Notes: a model not told the origin generated them from the sequence alone. A DNA stretch of 64,000 nt from Caballeronia temeraria (GCF_001544795.2 NZ_FCOI02000003.1:62001-126000), one strand, 5' to 3'; counted from the first letter of the stretch, positions 18,286 through 28,214 are shown. Translations and numbers: made by a program.

Positions 18286-18522
18286 ATGCCGATCGTTACG
18301 ATACAGGTGACACGCGAAGGCAACACGCCCGGCACGAACGCCGTGACAGCCGAGGAAAAAAGGCAACTCATCAAGGGCGCGAGCCAGCTATTGCTCGACG
18401 TGTTGAACAAGCCTGTCGACACCACATTCGTCGTCATTCAGGAAGTGGATCTGGACAACTGGGGCGTAGGCGGCTTGACCGTGCCCGAATATCGACGGCA
18501 GAAGCAGGCGAAGGAAAGCTGA
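18286..18522 (+). CDS. 4-oxalocrotonate tautomerase-like protein
   Basis: 78 residues starting MPIVTIQVTREG, so that removal of Met exposes Pro1, the catalytic base of the tautomerase superfamily. A second block, TTFVVIQEVDLDNWGVGG, matches the beta strand and Arg/Trp region of the fold. Members ketonise enols or act on halogenated acrylates; the neighbouring haloacid dehalogenase and SDR make the latter thinkable but unproven. AGGAG lies 6 nt before the ATG. Confidence 0.85.
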   Translation: MPIVTIQVTREGNTPGTNAVTAEEKRQLIKGASQLLLDVLNKPVDTTFVVIQEVDLDNWGVGGLTVPEYRRQKQAKES

Positions 18523-18534
18523 CGCATCGATTTA

Positions 18535-18580
18535 CCAGCATCGCCGCGTGAATAATCCTGGCGATGCTGGTTGTATCTTT
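18535..18580. terminator. Bidirectional factor-independent terminator
   Basis: A perfect 11-bp inverted repeat CCAGCATCGCC (18535-18545) / GGCGATGCTGG (18560-18570) with a 14-nt loop, followed on the plus strand by TTGTATCTTTATT. It sits between the tautomerase gene and the convergent trehalase gene, so it probably ends both transcripts. On the minus strand the flanking sequence after the stem is A+T-rich but lacks a long U-tract. Confidence 0.8.
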
Positions 18581-20231
18581 ATTGCCCTGGCGAATAGAGA
18601 TCGAGCAGCTTCAACGTAACGCCATTGGTCCATCCGAAGCCATCCTGTAACGGATATTCGCCGCCGCCTCCGCCGCCCGTTCCGTTACCTTCCACGATGT
18701 ACTTCTCCACGAGTTTCTGCTGCGTGTTGTAGACGTTATTCACGTCGGCGAGAAAACGCGTCCCGATCTGCTGCGCGAGATCGCTGCGGCCATAACGCTT
18801 CAATCCCTGCACTGCGATCCAGTGCAATGGAGCCCACCCATTCGGCGCATCCCATTGTTGGGTCGTGTTGTACGTGGTCGTCGTGAGTCCGCCGGGTTTC
18901 AGCAGAATCGATTCGACGGTTTCCGCGGTCTTGTGCGCGCGCTCCGGCCACGCCGCATTTGCGAAGAGCGGATAAAGCATCGCCGCCGATGGATTATTGC
19001 GCGGCTGCCCGAGCTTCCAGTCGTAATCGCCGTAGTATCCGTTCTTGTTCCAGAGATATTTGTTGATGGCGATCGCACGCTTGGCCGCGCGCCCGACAAA
19101 CTCGCCGACACAACCAAAATCGCGCGTCTCGCCGCAACCGATCGCAATCGTCGTTTCGAGGTGGAACATCAGGCTATTCAGATCGACGGGAATGATGGAT
19201 GTCGTGCGGATCGTCGCGAGCGTCATGTTATCGCCGAACCAGCGCGAACTGAAATCCCAGCCGCTCTCGGCCGCCGCACGCAGGTCACGATAGACTTCGT
19301 TCGCCGGACGATCCGCAACCAGTTTCGCTGTGGCTACGTCTTCCGAATAGGACTCATCGCGAGGGGTGTCCCGTTCATCCCAATAGCGATTAAGCACGGT
19401 CTTGTCCTGCAGCATGACGACGTTGCGCACTGCGCCGCCCGGCTGAAGCGTATCCGCGCCCTGCATCCAGTAGCTATATTCGCGGCGCAATTGCGGCAAA
19501 TACTTCTGATAAACCCGCCCGCCTTCCTTATGCGCAGCGAGCGCGACCATGTAAGAAAAGAACGGCGGTTGCGATCGGCTCACGTAATAAGTGCGATTAC
19601 CGTTCGGAATATGCCCGATCGTATCGATCAGATACGCGAAGTTATCGAGCATGTCGTCGACGAGATCCTCCCGGCCTGCTTCCTGAAGACCGAGCATCGT
19701 GAAATAGGTATCCCAGTAGTAGCCTTCGCGAAAGCGCCCGCCCGGCACGACGTATTGCTTGGGCATCGGAATCAGCGAACTATTGGCGGGCACGTTCGCG
19801 GTGGTCGTCAGACGCGTGAGCTCGGGCCAAAGCCAGTCGATATGCTCACGCAGCGACTGGTTCGGCGGCGGCGTGACGACCTGATCCGTCGGCGGCGTGA
19901 AGTATTGCGCGACGAAGGCCGCGAGCGAAAAGCCCGGCACCGACATCTGCTGATGATAGGCCTGCACAATCTGCGCGGGATCGATCTTGGGCACGGCATC
20001 GACGAAAGTCTTTTGGTCCGGGTAAATGTTCTGCGTCTGCACGGCGACGAAAAGATCGCCGTATAACTCGCTCGGCGGAGGCAGAAGCGTGTAGCCGGTT
20101 TGCGCGTCGGCAAAGGCGACATTGGCCGCCGCGCTCATGACGAGCCAGGCAGCGCTCAGCATTCCTCGTGCCTTGAACTGGAAGCGCCGCGACGCCTCGT
20201 GCGCCGCTCGACGCGATGACAGTGCGATCAT
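18579..20231 (-). CDS. treA: Periplasmic alpha,alpha-trehalase
   Basis: 550 residues of glycoside hydrolase family 37, which splits trehalose into two glucose molecules. Both trehalase signatures are present: [15 protein letters not shown] and [14 protein letters not shown] twin-basic N region and hydrophobic stretch ([21 protein letters not shown]) form a signal peptide, so the enzyme works in the periplasm as in the TreA group. Near the C terminus the [18 protein letters not shown] segment is the usual family ending. The ATG at 20231 is chosen since AAGGAG lies 5 nt upstream; the GTG two codons earlier would overlap that site. It is a single-gene unit. Confidence 0.93.
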   Translation of the reverse strand: MIALSSRRAAHEASRRFQFKARGMLSAAWLVMSAAANVAFADAQTGYTLLPPPSELYGDLFVAVQTQNIYPDQKTFVDAVPKIDPAQIVQAYHQQMSVPGFSLAAFVAQYFTPPTDQVVTPPPNQSLREHIDWLWPELTRLTTTANVPANSSLIPMPKQYVVPGGRFREGYYWDTYFTMLGLQEAGREDLVDDMLDNFAYLIDTIGHIPNGNRTYYVSRSQPPFFSYMVALAAHKEGGRVYQKYLPQLRREYSYWMQGADTLQPGGAVRNVVMLQDKTVLNRYWDERDTPRDESYSEDVATAKLVADRPANEVYRDLRAAAESGWDFSSRWFGDNMTLATIRTTSIIPVDLNSLMFHLETTIAIGCGETRDFGCVGEFVGRAAKRAIAINKYLWNKNGYYGDYDWKLGQPRNNPSAAMLYPLFANAAWPERAHKTAETVESILLKPGGLTTTTYNTTQQWDAPNGWAPLHWIAVQGLKRYGRSDLAQQIGTRFLADVNNVYNTQQKLVEKYIVEGNGTGGGGGGEYPLQDGFGWTNGVTLKLLDLYSPGQ

Positions 20232-20364
20232 GCTCACTCCTTCGAAGGGTGAATGAACCGGACTGGTCTCGCTCGTGCCGTTGTTGTTCTGATTGATTCA
20301 CAGCACGGCGAAGCATCGCACGCTTGCACGATGGTGGCAACCCTCAGGCCACGACGAAAAAAGA

Positions 20365-21258
20365 CTACTGAATCGCGAGCGCCTTGTGCGCTTCTGCCTG
20401 GAATTGCGTAGGCGTAACGCCGGTCTGCTTGCGAAAGTAGCGGCTGAAATACGCGATATCGGAAAAGCCCAATCCATGCGCGATCTGCTTGACCGACATG
20501 TTCGAATAGACGAGGTCGCGCTGTGCTTCGCGCAGCAGATGCTCATTGATCATTGCGAGCGGCGAACTCGATATCTCCTCGCGACAAACTCGCCCGAGCT
20601 GCGTGACGGTCATACCGAGCTTTTGCGCATAGAACTCCACCGGGCGGTGCTCGCGAAAATACGCGGCAACCAGTTCCCGGAAGCGCTTGATCTGCTGCGC
20701 GCGCCTTTCCGTCGATGCGACATGCGGTGCGGACGCGCTCTCGCACAACCGGACTGCGTGAATGAGAAGTGCGATCAATAGCGACATGCCCGCCGCCATG
20801 TGCCCGCGATTCGTCGCGCGGAATTCTTTCTCCAGCAATTCGAGGATCGGCACGAACGCGCTTTCCTTGACGGCCTGCGCACTCATCCGCGAAACCCCGG
20901 CGCGCTGCAACATCGAAACGAGACGCGGCGCCGCGATCGATGCCAGCGACTCGATCGATCTCTGCGCGACAGTGATGACGAGACCATCGATGTCCGGCGC
21001 GAAGTTGAATCCATGCACCGTTTGCGCGGGCAACATGATGACGCACGGCGGCTCGATATCGATCATGCTGTTCTCGATCAGCACTTGCCCGCCGCCGCCG
21101 CGAATGTACAGAAACTGCAAAAGCGCGTCGTGACGATGCGCATCGATATGCCAGTCGTTCGGCGCGCTGCGCTCGACGATCCATTCGAAGTTGAACGCGT
21201 CATACCACGGCGGACGCGCCGATTCTCCGTACAAGTTGTAGTTAGGGATTTTCCTCAT
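20365..21258 (-). CDS. AraC family regulator with N-terminal cupin domain (PobR/HpaA-like)
   Basis: 297 residues. The start IPNYNLYGE, the cupin metal-like HRHD segment and the MLPAQTVHGF strand match AraC regulators of hydroxybenzoate and hydroxyphenylacetate catabolism. The two C-terminal helix-turn-helices are visible (FYAQKLGMTVTQLGRVCRE and SVKQIAHGLGFSDIAYFSRYF). The ATG at 21258 is chosen because AGGAG lies 9 nt upstream. It is divergent from the SDR / flavoprotein / permease operon (134-bp gap), so it is the likely activator of that operon, with an aromatic or cyclic acid as inducer. Confidence 0.85.
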   Translation of the reverse strand: MRKIPNYNLYGESARPPWYDAFNFEWIVERSAPNDWHIDAHRHDALLQFLYIRGGGGQVLIENSMIDIEPPCVIMLPAQTVHGFNFAPDIDGLVITVAQRSIESLASIAAPRLVSMLQRAGVSRMSAQAVKESAFVPILELLEKEFRATNRGHMAAGMSLLIALLIHAVRLCESASAPHVASTERRAQQIKRFRELVAAYFREHRPVEFYAQKLGMTVTQLGRVCREEISSSPLAMINEHLLREAQRDLVYSNMSVKQIAHGLGFSDIAYFSRYFRKQTGVTPTQFQAEAHKALAIQ

Positions 21259-21392
21259 GTCGTGCATCTCCTGATGCACAAATTGTCCTGTCGTCTGCTG
21301 CCTTTGTCCAATTTTTCCTGCAGGGCCGTGAATATACTTTTTTCACGGGCACGAATAACGGCGCCTTCATCGAACGGAATCAGGAGACAAGG

Positions 21393-22232
21393 ATGACTAA
21401 TCAGGTCGCGCGGGATCATACCGCGCAGCATTGGCTCAGACTCGAATCGAGCGTGTGCGCGGTGACGGGCGCGGCGGGCGGAATTGGCCGCGCCATAGCT
21501 TCGGCATTGGCGGATGCGGGCGCGCGCCTCGCGTTGCTCGATCGCGATGAGGCGGGTTGTAATGCTGCCGCGCAAGCATTGCGCGCTCGCGGTGTCGATG
21601 CCATCGCCATAACCTGCGATATCAGCGATGTGGCGAGCGTGAACCGCGCACGCGATCAGGTCGCGCGCACATACCGTCATGTCGATGTACTCGTCAACAA
21701 TGCGGGCCTGTTGCGAGCGGGCGGCATCGAAGATATCGGCATCGATGCATGGAACGCGATGCTCTCCGTCAATCTCACTGGCTACATGCTATGCGCACAG
21801 GCATTCGGGCGCGGCATGCTTGCGCGCGGGACCGGAAGCATTGTGCATATCGCATCGGTGGCAGCGCATCATCCGCAGACGTGGAGCGGCGCATATAGCC
21901 CGAGCAAAGCGGGCATCGCAATGTTGTCGCGTCAGATCGCCGCCGAATGGGGCGCGCGGGGCGTGCGAAGCAATACCGTATGTCCCGGCATGATTCGCAC
22001 GCCGCTTTCGAAGGCGTTCTATGAACAAGGCGATGTGGAAGCGCGCCGCAGTGCGATGACTGCGAGCCGGCGTATCGGCGAGCCTCGTGATATCGCCGAG
22101 GCCGTGGCATTTCTTGCAAGCCCACGAGCAGCCTATGTGAACGGTGCAGAGCTTTCGGTCGATGGCGGCCTCGAATGCATGTTGATGGACCTCGTTCCGC
22201 GTCCCGGCTTCGAAGCACCGCGTAACGCCTGA
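21393..22232 (+). CDS. Short-chain dehydrogenase/reductase
   Basis: 279 residues. The Rossmann cofactor loop TGAAGGIG, the NNAG motif, the catalytic Ser in HIASVAAHH and the YSPSK (YxxxK) dyad are all intact, so it should be an active NAD(P)-dependent alcohol dehydrogenase or ketoreductase. AGGAG precedes the ATG at 21393. First gene of an operon with a FAD dehydrogenase, a NIPSNAP protein and an MFS permease; it probably oxidises a hydroxyl group of the imported substrate. Confidence 0.87.
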   Translation: MTNQVARDHTAQHWLRLESSVCAVTGAAGGIGRAIASALADAGARLALLDRDEAGCNAAAQALRARGVDAIAITCDISDVASVNRARDQVARTYRHVDVLVNNAGLLRAGGIEDIGIDAWNAMLSVNLTGYMLCAQAFGRGMLARGTGSIVHIASVAAHHPQTWSGAYSPSKAGIAMLSRQIAAEWGARGVRSNTVCPGMIRTPLSKAFYEQGDVEARRSAMTASRRIGEPRDIAEAVAFLASPRAAYVNGAELSVDGGLECMLMDLVPRPGFEAPRNA

Positions 22233-22292
22233 AACAAGGCGTTTCCTCTCACCGGTGCGCAACGCAACCCGGTTCAATCAAAGGACTGCACC

Positions 22293-24037
22293 ATGACTAC
22301 CGTAACGCGGTCGTCCGATCTCGCTTGCGACGTGCTCGTGATCGGTTCGGGCGCCGGCGGCCTTTCGACGGCCATTACAGCGAAGAAGCAAGGGCTCGAC
22401 GTGATCGTCGTCGAGAAAGAGGAATACTTCGGCGGCACGACCGCGTTTTCGGGTGGCGTCTTGTGGATACCTGGAAATCGGCATGCAAAGGAAGCGGGTG
22501 TTCAGGATACGCGCGAGGCTGCCGTTCGGTATATGCGAGGCGAGACTGGCGCAATGTATGACGAAGCGGCCGTCGATGCGTTTCTGGACAACGGCCCGCG
22601 CATGATCGATTTCTTCGAGCGCGAGACCTCGGTCGCTTTCCTGCCAACGCTCTATCCTGACTATCATCCCGATGCGCCAGGCGGCGTCGACGTGGGACGT
22701 TCTGTCGTCGCGAAGCCATTCGATGCGCGCGCGCTCGGCAGAGATATCGTGCGCCTGCGTCCGCCTTTGAAGACGATCACCTTCATCGGCATGATGTTCA
22801 ATTCATCGAGCGCCGACCTCAAGCATTTTTTCAACGCGACGAAATCGTTCGAATCCGCGTGGTATGTCGCGAAGCGCCTCGCGAGTCATCTCAGGAACTC
22901 GCTTTATACAAGCGCGGCGTGCAGATCACGAGCGGCAACGCCCTCGCCGCGCGTCTCGCCAAATCGGCGCTCGATCTCGGCATTCCGATTCATACCCGCA
23001 CAGGCGCAGAGGAACTCATTACGGTAAAGGGCCGAGTATCCGGTGCAATCGTGATCGCGGATGGACGTGAGACGCGCATCACCGCGCGGCGCGGTGTCGT
23101 GCTCGCGTGCGGCGGTTTCTCGCACGATGTCGCGCGTATCGCAAAGGCGTATCCGCATGTGCGGCGCGGCGGCGAGCATGTATCGCCGGTTCCATCGGGC
23201 AATACCGGTGATGGCGCGCGCATGGCAGAGCGCGTCGGCGGACGAGTCGATATCCGCTATCCGCAGCCTGCCGCGTGGATGCCGGTCTCTCGTGTGCCGT
23301 TGAAAGGCGGCAAATACGGCGTGTTCCCGCATCTGCTCGATCGTTACAAGCCCGGCGTGATCGGCGTGACCCGCGCCGGCGTGCGCTTCACCAACGAATC
23401 GAATTCTTATCACGATGTCGGCGCGGCGATGATCGAGGCATGTCGCGATGAAAAAGAAACATCGATGTGGCTCATTTGCGATCACGCGACGATTCGCAAA
23501 TATGGCCTTGGTTTTGCGAAGCCTGCGCCGATGCCGCTCAGCGCTCATCTGAAGAGCGGCTATCTGGTCAAAGGCCGCACGCTCGAAGAACTTGCAAGGC
23601 GCACAGGCATCAATGCGACCGCACTTGAGGAGACCGTGCGCGAATACAACCGCGACGCGCTTCAAGGCAAGGACACGGCTTTCGGGCGTGGCACCACTTC
23701 GTTCAACCGCTATCTCGGCGATCCTGCGCACAAGCCGAATCCCTGCGTCGCGCCCATCGGCGATGGTCCATATTACGCGCTCAAAGTCGTGATGGGCGAT
23801 CTGGGCACCTTCGACGGCATCGCAACGAATCCGCACGGACAGGTTCTCAAGGACAACGAGCCCATTCCCGGCCTCTATGCCGTCGGCAACGACCGCGCGA
23901 GCATCATGGACGGCAATTATCCCGGCGCGGGCGTCACGCTCGGTCCAATCATGACCTTCGGTTATCTCACGGGATTGCATCTCGCCGGCCGCATCGATAC
24001 ACAAGCGCAGTCCAAGGAACTGAGGAGCGCAGCATGA
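22293..24037 (+). pseudogene. FAD-dependent dehydrogenase (3-ketosteroid dehydrogenase / fumarate reductase flavoprotein type), frameshifted
   Basis: The full-length homologue would be about 582 residues. The first frame gives the ADP-binding VIGSGAGGLSTA and the GGTTAFSGG loop; it runs into unrelated residues after HLRN. The second frame resumes with ELALYKRGVQITSGNALAAR and continues to the C-terminal FAD motif YPGAGVTLGPI and stop at 24037. The break maps to GG at 22894-22895: restoring one G gives AGG GAA and a continuous reading frame. The lesion is thus a single missing base, either a recent mutation or a sequence error. Both halves are otherwise well preserved. Members desaturate cyclic ketones or reduce alkenes. 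Its stop overlaps the NIPSNAP start by 4 nt. Confidence 0.82.
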
Positions 24038-24369
24038 GCAAGCCTTTCATCGATCATCGCATCTACACGATCAAGCCGCGCGGCATGGCGGAATTCATCG
24101 ACGTATTCGATCGTCTCGCAATGCCCATTCAACTCAAGTATCTTGGCGCGCCCGTCGGCTTTTATATGAGCGATATCGGCGCGTTGAATCAGGTCGTGCA
24201 TCTGTGGGGCTACGAAAGCATCGCGGACTACGACCAGCGGCGCACCGCACGCGACAACGATCCAGAATGGCCCGCTTATCTGCAGGCTTCGGCGCATCTC
24301 ATCGTCGCGCAGGAAAGCCGCATTATCAGGCGCGTCGAGTTCAGGAGTCTTTCGCCTGCCGTGCGTTGA
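24034..24369 (+). CDS. NIPSNAP family protein
   Basis: 111 residues with the NIPSNAP pattern: HRIYTIKPRGMAEFID at the start, LNQVVHLWGYESIADYDQRR in the middle. It forms a dimeric ferredoxin-like barrel; family members accompany degradation operons but have no fixed reaction. GAGGAG precedes the ATG, which overlaps the flavoprotein stop (ATGA), showing translational coupling. Confidence 0.85.
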   Translation: MSKPFIDHRIYTIKPRGMAEFIDVFDRLAMPIQLKYLGAPVGFYMSDIGALNQVVHLWGYESIADYDQRRTARDNDPEWPAYLQASAHLIVAQESRIIRRVEFRSLSPAVR

Positions 24370-24439
24370 TGCGCGGCATAGCGGCACGAAGAAGGCCGCA
24401 CATTGCACTGATACATGAATGAATGGAGACATGAACGAT

Positions 24440-25822
24440 ATGGAAAAGAACCTTGGGACCATCGAGGTCCAGAGCTTCATCGACGGCGAACGCTTTTCGC
24501 CCTATCAATGGGTCATTCTGATCCTGTGCTTTCTGGTCGTCGCCGCCGATGGCTTCGACACCGCCGCGGTCGGTTTCATCGCGCCGTCGTTGATCGGTGA
24601 CTGGGGCATCACGCGCGCCGCGCTGGGGCCGGTGATGAGTGCAGCGCTCGTCGGACTGGGTATTGGTGCGCTTGCAGCAGGACCAGCCGCCGATCGCATC
24701 GGACGCAAAGCAGTGCTCGCGCTCTCCGTGTTTTTCTTCGGCGTGTGGAGTCTCGCGTCGGCTCAAGCGAGCTCCGTCGAAACGCTGACTGCATGGCGCT
24801 TTCTCACCGGCCTCGGGCTCGGCGCGGCTATGCCCAACGCGGTTACGCTGATGTCCGAGTACGCGCCCTCGCGCATTCGTGCGGTCGTCGTGAATACGAT
24901 GTTCTGCGGCTTTTCCGTGGGGCTTTCTATCGGCGGGCTTTGTGCCGCGTGGCTCATTCCGCATTTCGGCTGGCAAAGCGTGCTCGTCGCCGGAGGTCTC
25001 GGTCCTATCGTCCTCACGGTGCTGCTGCTCGTTCTGTTGCCGGAGTCCGCGCAATTCTTGGTCGTGAGAAAGCGTCCCGCGCAAAAGATCGCGCGTGTCC
25101 TGCGCCGCATCTCGAACGATCCACGCCTTGACGAAGATGCGCGCATCAGCTTCATCGCCGCCGATACGCGCGCCGGCAGTGCTGAAAAATCTTCGCTTGG
25201 AATCATCGTCTCGCGGCCTTATCGCTTCGGCACGTCGATGTTATGGCTCGCTTATTTCATGGGCCTGATGATCTTCTATCTGCTCACCAACTGGCTGCCC
25301 ACGCTCTTCAAGGACGCTGGCTTTTCCGCCGAACGCGCCGCGCTCACGACGTCGCTCTTTCCGCTCGGCGGCATACTCGGCAACTTGTGTCTCGGCTGGG
25401 TGATGGACAAGGCGAACCCGCGACGCGTGAATGCATGCGCTTACGTGCTCGCGGCCGCGATGGTGTTGACGATCGGACGCGGCGTCGCGGACCAGTTCTG
25501 GCTTGCCGTGCTGATCTTTCTCACGGGCACGGCCGTGACGAGCGCGGTCACGTCGATGTCGGCGCTCGCAGCGTCGTTCTATCCGACACGAAGCCGCGCG
25601 ACGGGCGTCGCATGGATGCTCGGCATCGGACGCATGGGCGCCGTTGCGGGTGCAATGACCGGTGGCCTGCTGATGAGCATGGGTCTGCAGTTCGGCGCTG
25701 TTTTCACATTGCTCGCGATTCCTGCGTTCATCGCCGCGTTTGCATTGGGTGCGTTGAGCAGGCATGAAGCGTCGCCTGAATCGCGCCAGGTCCATCAATC
25801 CGCGCACGTGCCTACCGAGTGA
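24440..25822 (+). CDS. MFS transporter, aromatic acid:H+ symporter type
   Basis: 460 residues, twelve helices. VVAADGFDTAAVGFIAPSL in helix 1 carries the DGFD motif of the aromatic acid:proton symporter family (PcaK, BenK), and AAGPAADRIGRKAVL is the signature loop 2-3. The second GWVMDKANPRR loop repeats it in the C half. ATG codons at 24419, 24431 and 24440 are all in frame; the GGAGA at 24425-24429 best fits 24440. It closes the AraC-linked operon and presumably imports the aromatic or alicyclic acid used by the SDR and flavoprotein. It overlaps the convergent Ohr-like gene by 11 bp. Confidence 0.88.
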   Translation: MEKNLGTIEVQSFIDGERFSPYQWVILILCFLVVAADGFDTAAVGFIAPSLIGDWGITRAALGPVMSAALVGLGIGALAAGPAADRIGRKAVLALSVFFFGVWSLASAQASSVETLTAWRFLTGLGLGAAMPNAVTLMSEYAPSRIRAVVVNTMFCGFSVGLSIGGLCAAWLIPHFGWQSVLVAGGLGPIVLTVLLLVLLPESAQFLVVRKRPAQKIARVLRRISNDPRLDEDARISFIAADTRAGSAEKSSLGIIVSRPYRFGTSMLWLAYFMGLMIFYLLTNWLPTLFKDAGFSAERAALTTSLFPLGGILGNLCLGWVMDKANPRRVNACAYVLAAAMVLTIGRGVADQFWLAVLIFLTGTAVTSAVTSMSALAASFYPTRSRATGVAWMLGIGRMGAVAGAMTGGLLMSMGLQFGAVFTLLAIPAFIAAFALGALSRHEASPESRQVHQSAHVPTE

Positions 25823-26318
25823 TATCAGATGCAAGCGCGACAACATTGACGATGCCGTGCCGCGCCATCTTCTTATAAGGACAAAAGCGCTCGGTGTTGC
25901 GCACGAGTTCCTCCGCGACCATGCGTTCGACGCCAGGCATATGCACGCGCGTGTGTGCAGTGAGCACGAAGAGTCCGTCCATCGGATCGCGGGCGAACTC
26001 AACGGTGACGGACACGCTGGCCGCCTCTGTGACGATGCCGGCGCGCGCCGCCAGCAATACCATTGCGCCATGAAAGCACGCGGCATAAGCGGCAGCGAAC
26101 AACTGCTCCGGGTTCGTGCCGCCGCCGGAACCGCCGAGCGCTTCGGGCATGCGCAGATTCAGGCCGAGATTGCCGTCGTCGGAACGCGCCACCCCCGAAG
26201 CGCGGCCATGTTCCGCATCGCCGCCCGTCACCGTGACGGTCGTCGAATACAACGCTTGTACATCATGGCCCCGATACCTGTCGAGCAAGCCGAGGGGCGG
26301 CGGAATGAGCGGCGCCAT
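25812..26318 (-). CDS. OsmC/Ohr family peroxide-reducing protein
   Basis: 168 residues. The two redox cysteines of the family are present: YAACFHGAM near residue 95 and RFCPYKK near residue 150, with the GGTNPEQLFAAAYA segment preceding the first. Ohr proteins reduce organic hydroperoxides using lipoyl proteins. The chain is some 25 residues longer than typical Ohr because of an N-terminal MAPLIPPPLGLLDRYRG extension. The ATG at 26318 lies 15 bp after the stop of the reductase gene upstream, so the two are cotranscribed. Whether it is Ohr proper or a related OsmC protein is not settled by sequence. Confidence 0.8.
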   Translation of the reverse strand: MAPLIPPPLGLLDRYRGHDVQALYSTTVTVTGGDAEHGRASGVARSDDGNLGLNLRMPEALGGSGGGTNPEQLFAAAYAACFHGAMVLLAARAGIVTEAASVSVTVEFARDPMDGLFVLTAHTRVHMPGVERMVAEELVRNTERFCPYKKMARHGIVNVVALASDITR

Positions 26319-26332
26319 GACGAAACGGTCGC

Positions 26333-27100
26333 CTAGTGCGCGGCTGGTGAGTGGTTCTGGCTTTGCCTGAACCATGCATCGAAGTTCGCCGCACCGAGAT
26401 GCGCGTGCGCGCCCGGCAGCAGCGTATCCGCGGCGAGCTGTGCGCCGAAGTAGAGCGTGCTTTCATCGGCGATGACGTTGCGTGCATCGCCGGTCGCCTT
26501 GAAATAGCGCTGCATCAGATCGCAAAGGCGCGACTTCTCCGGACCTGCGATTTCCACAACGCCGTTCATCGGCGCATCGACCGCGCAATCGGCGACGGCA
26601 TTCGCGACATCGTCCGAAGCGATTGGCTGAATGTATGCGTCCGACAAATGCACCGTATCTTCATTGGCGCACGCTTGCGCTATAGCACCGAGGAACTCGA
26701 AGAACTGCGTCGCCTGAACGATCGTGTACGGCACGCCCGATTCGCGTATCAGCTTTTCCTGCGCGATCTTGCCGCGAAAATAGCCGCTTTGCGCGAGGCG
26801 ATCCGTGCCGACGACCGATAGCGCCACATGATGCGCGACGCCCGCCGCTTTCTCCGCTGCGAAGAGATTGCGTCCGGATGTCTCAAAGAATTCGAGCACG
26901 GCCTTGTCTTCGAATGAAGGCGAGTTGGCGACGTCGACTACCACGCGTGCGTCCTTTAGCGCTTCATCGAGGCCCTCCCCCGTTATCGTATCCACGCCCG
27001 ATTTCGGCGATGCCGCGATAACATCGTGGCCGCGCGCTCGCAAGTTCTTCACGACCTTACTGCCGATAAGTCCGCTTCCGCCTATCACTACGATCTTCAT
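26333..27100 (-). CDS. NmrA-like NAD(P)-binding reductase / epimerase-type protein
   Basis: 255 residues starting with the nucleotide-binding MKIVVIGGSGLIGSKVV. It lacks the classical SDR tyrosine-lysine pair and has the layout of atypical SDRs (NmrA / NAD(P)H-azoreductase-like): ALSVVGTDRL and SGVPYTIVQATQFFEF are characteristic blocks. GGAGG lies 6 nt before the ATG at 27100. Proteins of this kind are the 'epimerase/oxidoreductase' members commonly controlled by ECF41 sigma factors, and such a sigma factor lies 2.3 kb away on the same strand. Confidence 0.83.
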   Translation of the reverse strand: MKIVVIGGSGLIGSKVVKNLRARGHDVIAASPKSGVDTITGEGLDEALKDARVVVDVANSPSFEDKAVLEFFETSGRNLFAAEKAAGVAHHVALSVVGTDRLAQSGYFRGKIAQEKLIRESGVPYTIVQATQFFEFLGAIAQACANEDTVHLSDAYIQPIASDDVANAVADCAVDAPMNGVVEIAGPEKSRLCDLMQRYFKATGDARNVIADESTLYFGAQLAADTLLPGAHAHLGAANFDAWFRQSQNHSPAAH

Positions 27101-27212
27101 GATTGCCTCCGTTGAACCGATGCGCCGAACATGCTGCACGTGAGGCATGGTAGACGCGCGAGTTTGCATGCGGTAGCCCCGCCGATGGACGTACGATGTT
27201 GCCTTCGATGCA

Positions 27213-28214
27213 TCAATCAGCGCAAACGAGATTCGACGTGTTCGTGATAGTCGTCGTCAGACAATGCAGATCGAGTGCACGCGTATGCTCGGTCATGTAA
27301 TCGACGAATACACGCACACGCGCGGGCAATTGCTTGCGGCTCAGATAACAAAGATAGTGGCCGCCGTCATCGAGCGCATGTTGTGCGAGACACATGACGA
27401 GGCGCCCGGCCTTGAGCGCATCGCACACGAGATACGCGGGAAGTTGCGCGATGCCTTGCCCGTCGAGCACCGCTTGCAGCATCAGATCGATGTCGTTGAA
27501 TGTTTGCCGCGCGACAGGCGAGCGCTTCTGCGCAAGGCCATCGACTTTGAATTCCCAGTCGGCGATGCGCCCGGCCGATGCCCTGTAATTGATGCAGCGA
27601 TGTTTGTCGAGATCACCGATATGACGCGGCAAGCCGTGTTCGCGCGCATAGCCCGTTGATGCGCATACGATCATCTGCATCGGAATCAATTGTTTCGCGA
27701 CGACTTCGCTGTCTTCCATATGCCCGTCGCGGAAGGCGACATCGATACGGTCTGCAGTGAAATCGCATGGACGATCGTTGAGCAGCAATTCGAGCGCGAT
27801 GTCCGGATAGCGCGCATTGAATCCGGCGAGAAGCGGCGCGACCACCTTGCGTCCGAAGCCCGGCGCCGATGCGATGCGCAAGTGCCCGCGCGGCGGACCG
27901 TGGCGCAGTTCGCGCATGTCCTCGAGCGCCTGCACGATGCGCTCAACGCCCGGCTGGCAATTCTTGTAGAAGAGCTCGCCCTCGCGCGTGAGAGACGTGC
28001 TGCGCGTGGTGCGAAGAAAGAGACGTGCATCGAGCTGTGCTTCAAGCTTCTGAACGTTACGGCTGACGGCGGAACGACCGATGCCCAGGCGGTCGCTCGC
28101 TTTCGCGAAGCTGCCTTCATTGGCGACGGCAAGAAAAGAAACGACGCCCGCATAACTCGTCACGAAGCTGTACGCGAGCGAATCGTCGGAATGGCACGCA
28201 AGGTCTGATGGCAT
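27213..28214 (-). CDS. LysR family transcriptional regulator
   Basis: 333 residues. The LysR winged helix-turn-helix covers about residues 22-82 (GSFAKASDRLGIGRSAVSRN), followed by an effector domain beginning at GHLRIASAPGFGR. The N terminus is about 20 residues longer than typical; a later start inside that stretch is possible. The ATG at 28214 has no strong ribosome-binding site. It lies 113 bp upstream of the NmrA-like reductase on the same strand and could regulate it, although not in the usual divergent arrangement. Confidence 0.87.
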   Translation of the reverse strand: MPSDLACHSDDSLAYSFVTSYAGVVSFLAVANEGSFAKASDRLGIGRSAVSRNVQKLEAQLDARLFLRTTRSTSLTREGELFYKNCQPGVERIVQALEDMRELRHGPPRGHLRIASAPGFGRKVVAPLLAGFNARYPDIALELLLNDRPCDFTADRIDVAFRDGHMEDSEVVAKQLIPMQMIVCASTGYAREHGLPRHIGDLDKHRCINYRASAGRIADWEFKVDGLAQKRSPVARQTFNDIDLMLQAVLDGQGIAQLPAYLVCDALKAGRLVMCLAQHALDDGGHYLCYLSRKQLPARVRVFVDYMTEHTRALDLHCLTTTITNTSNLVCAD

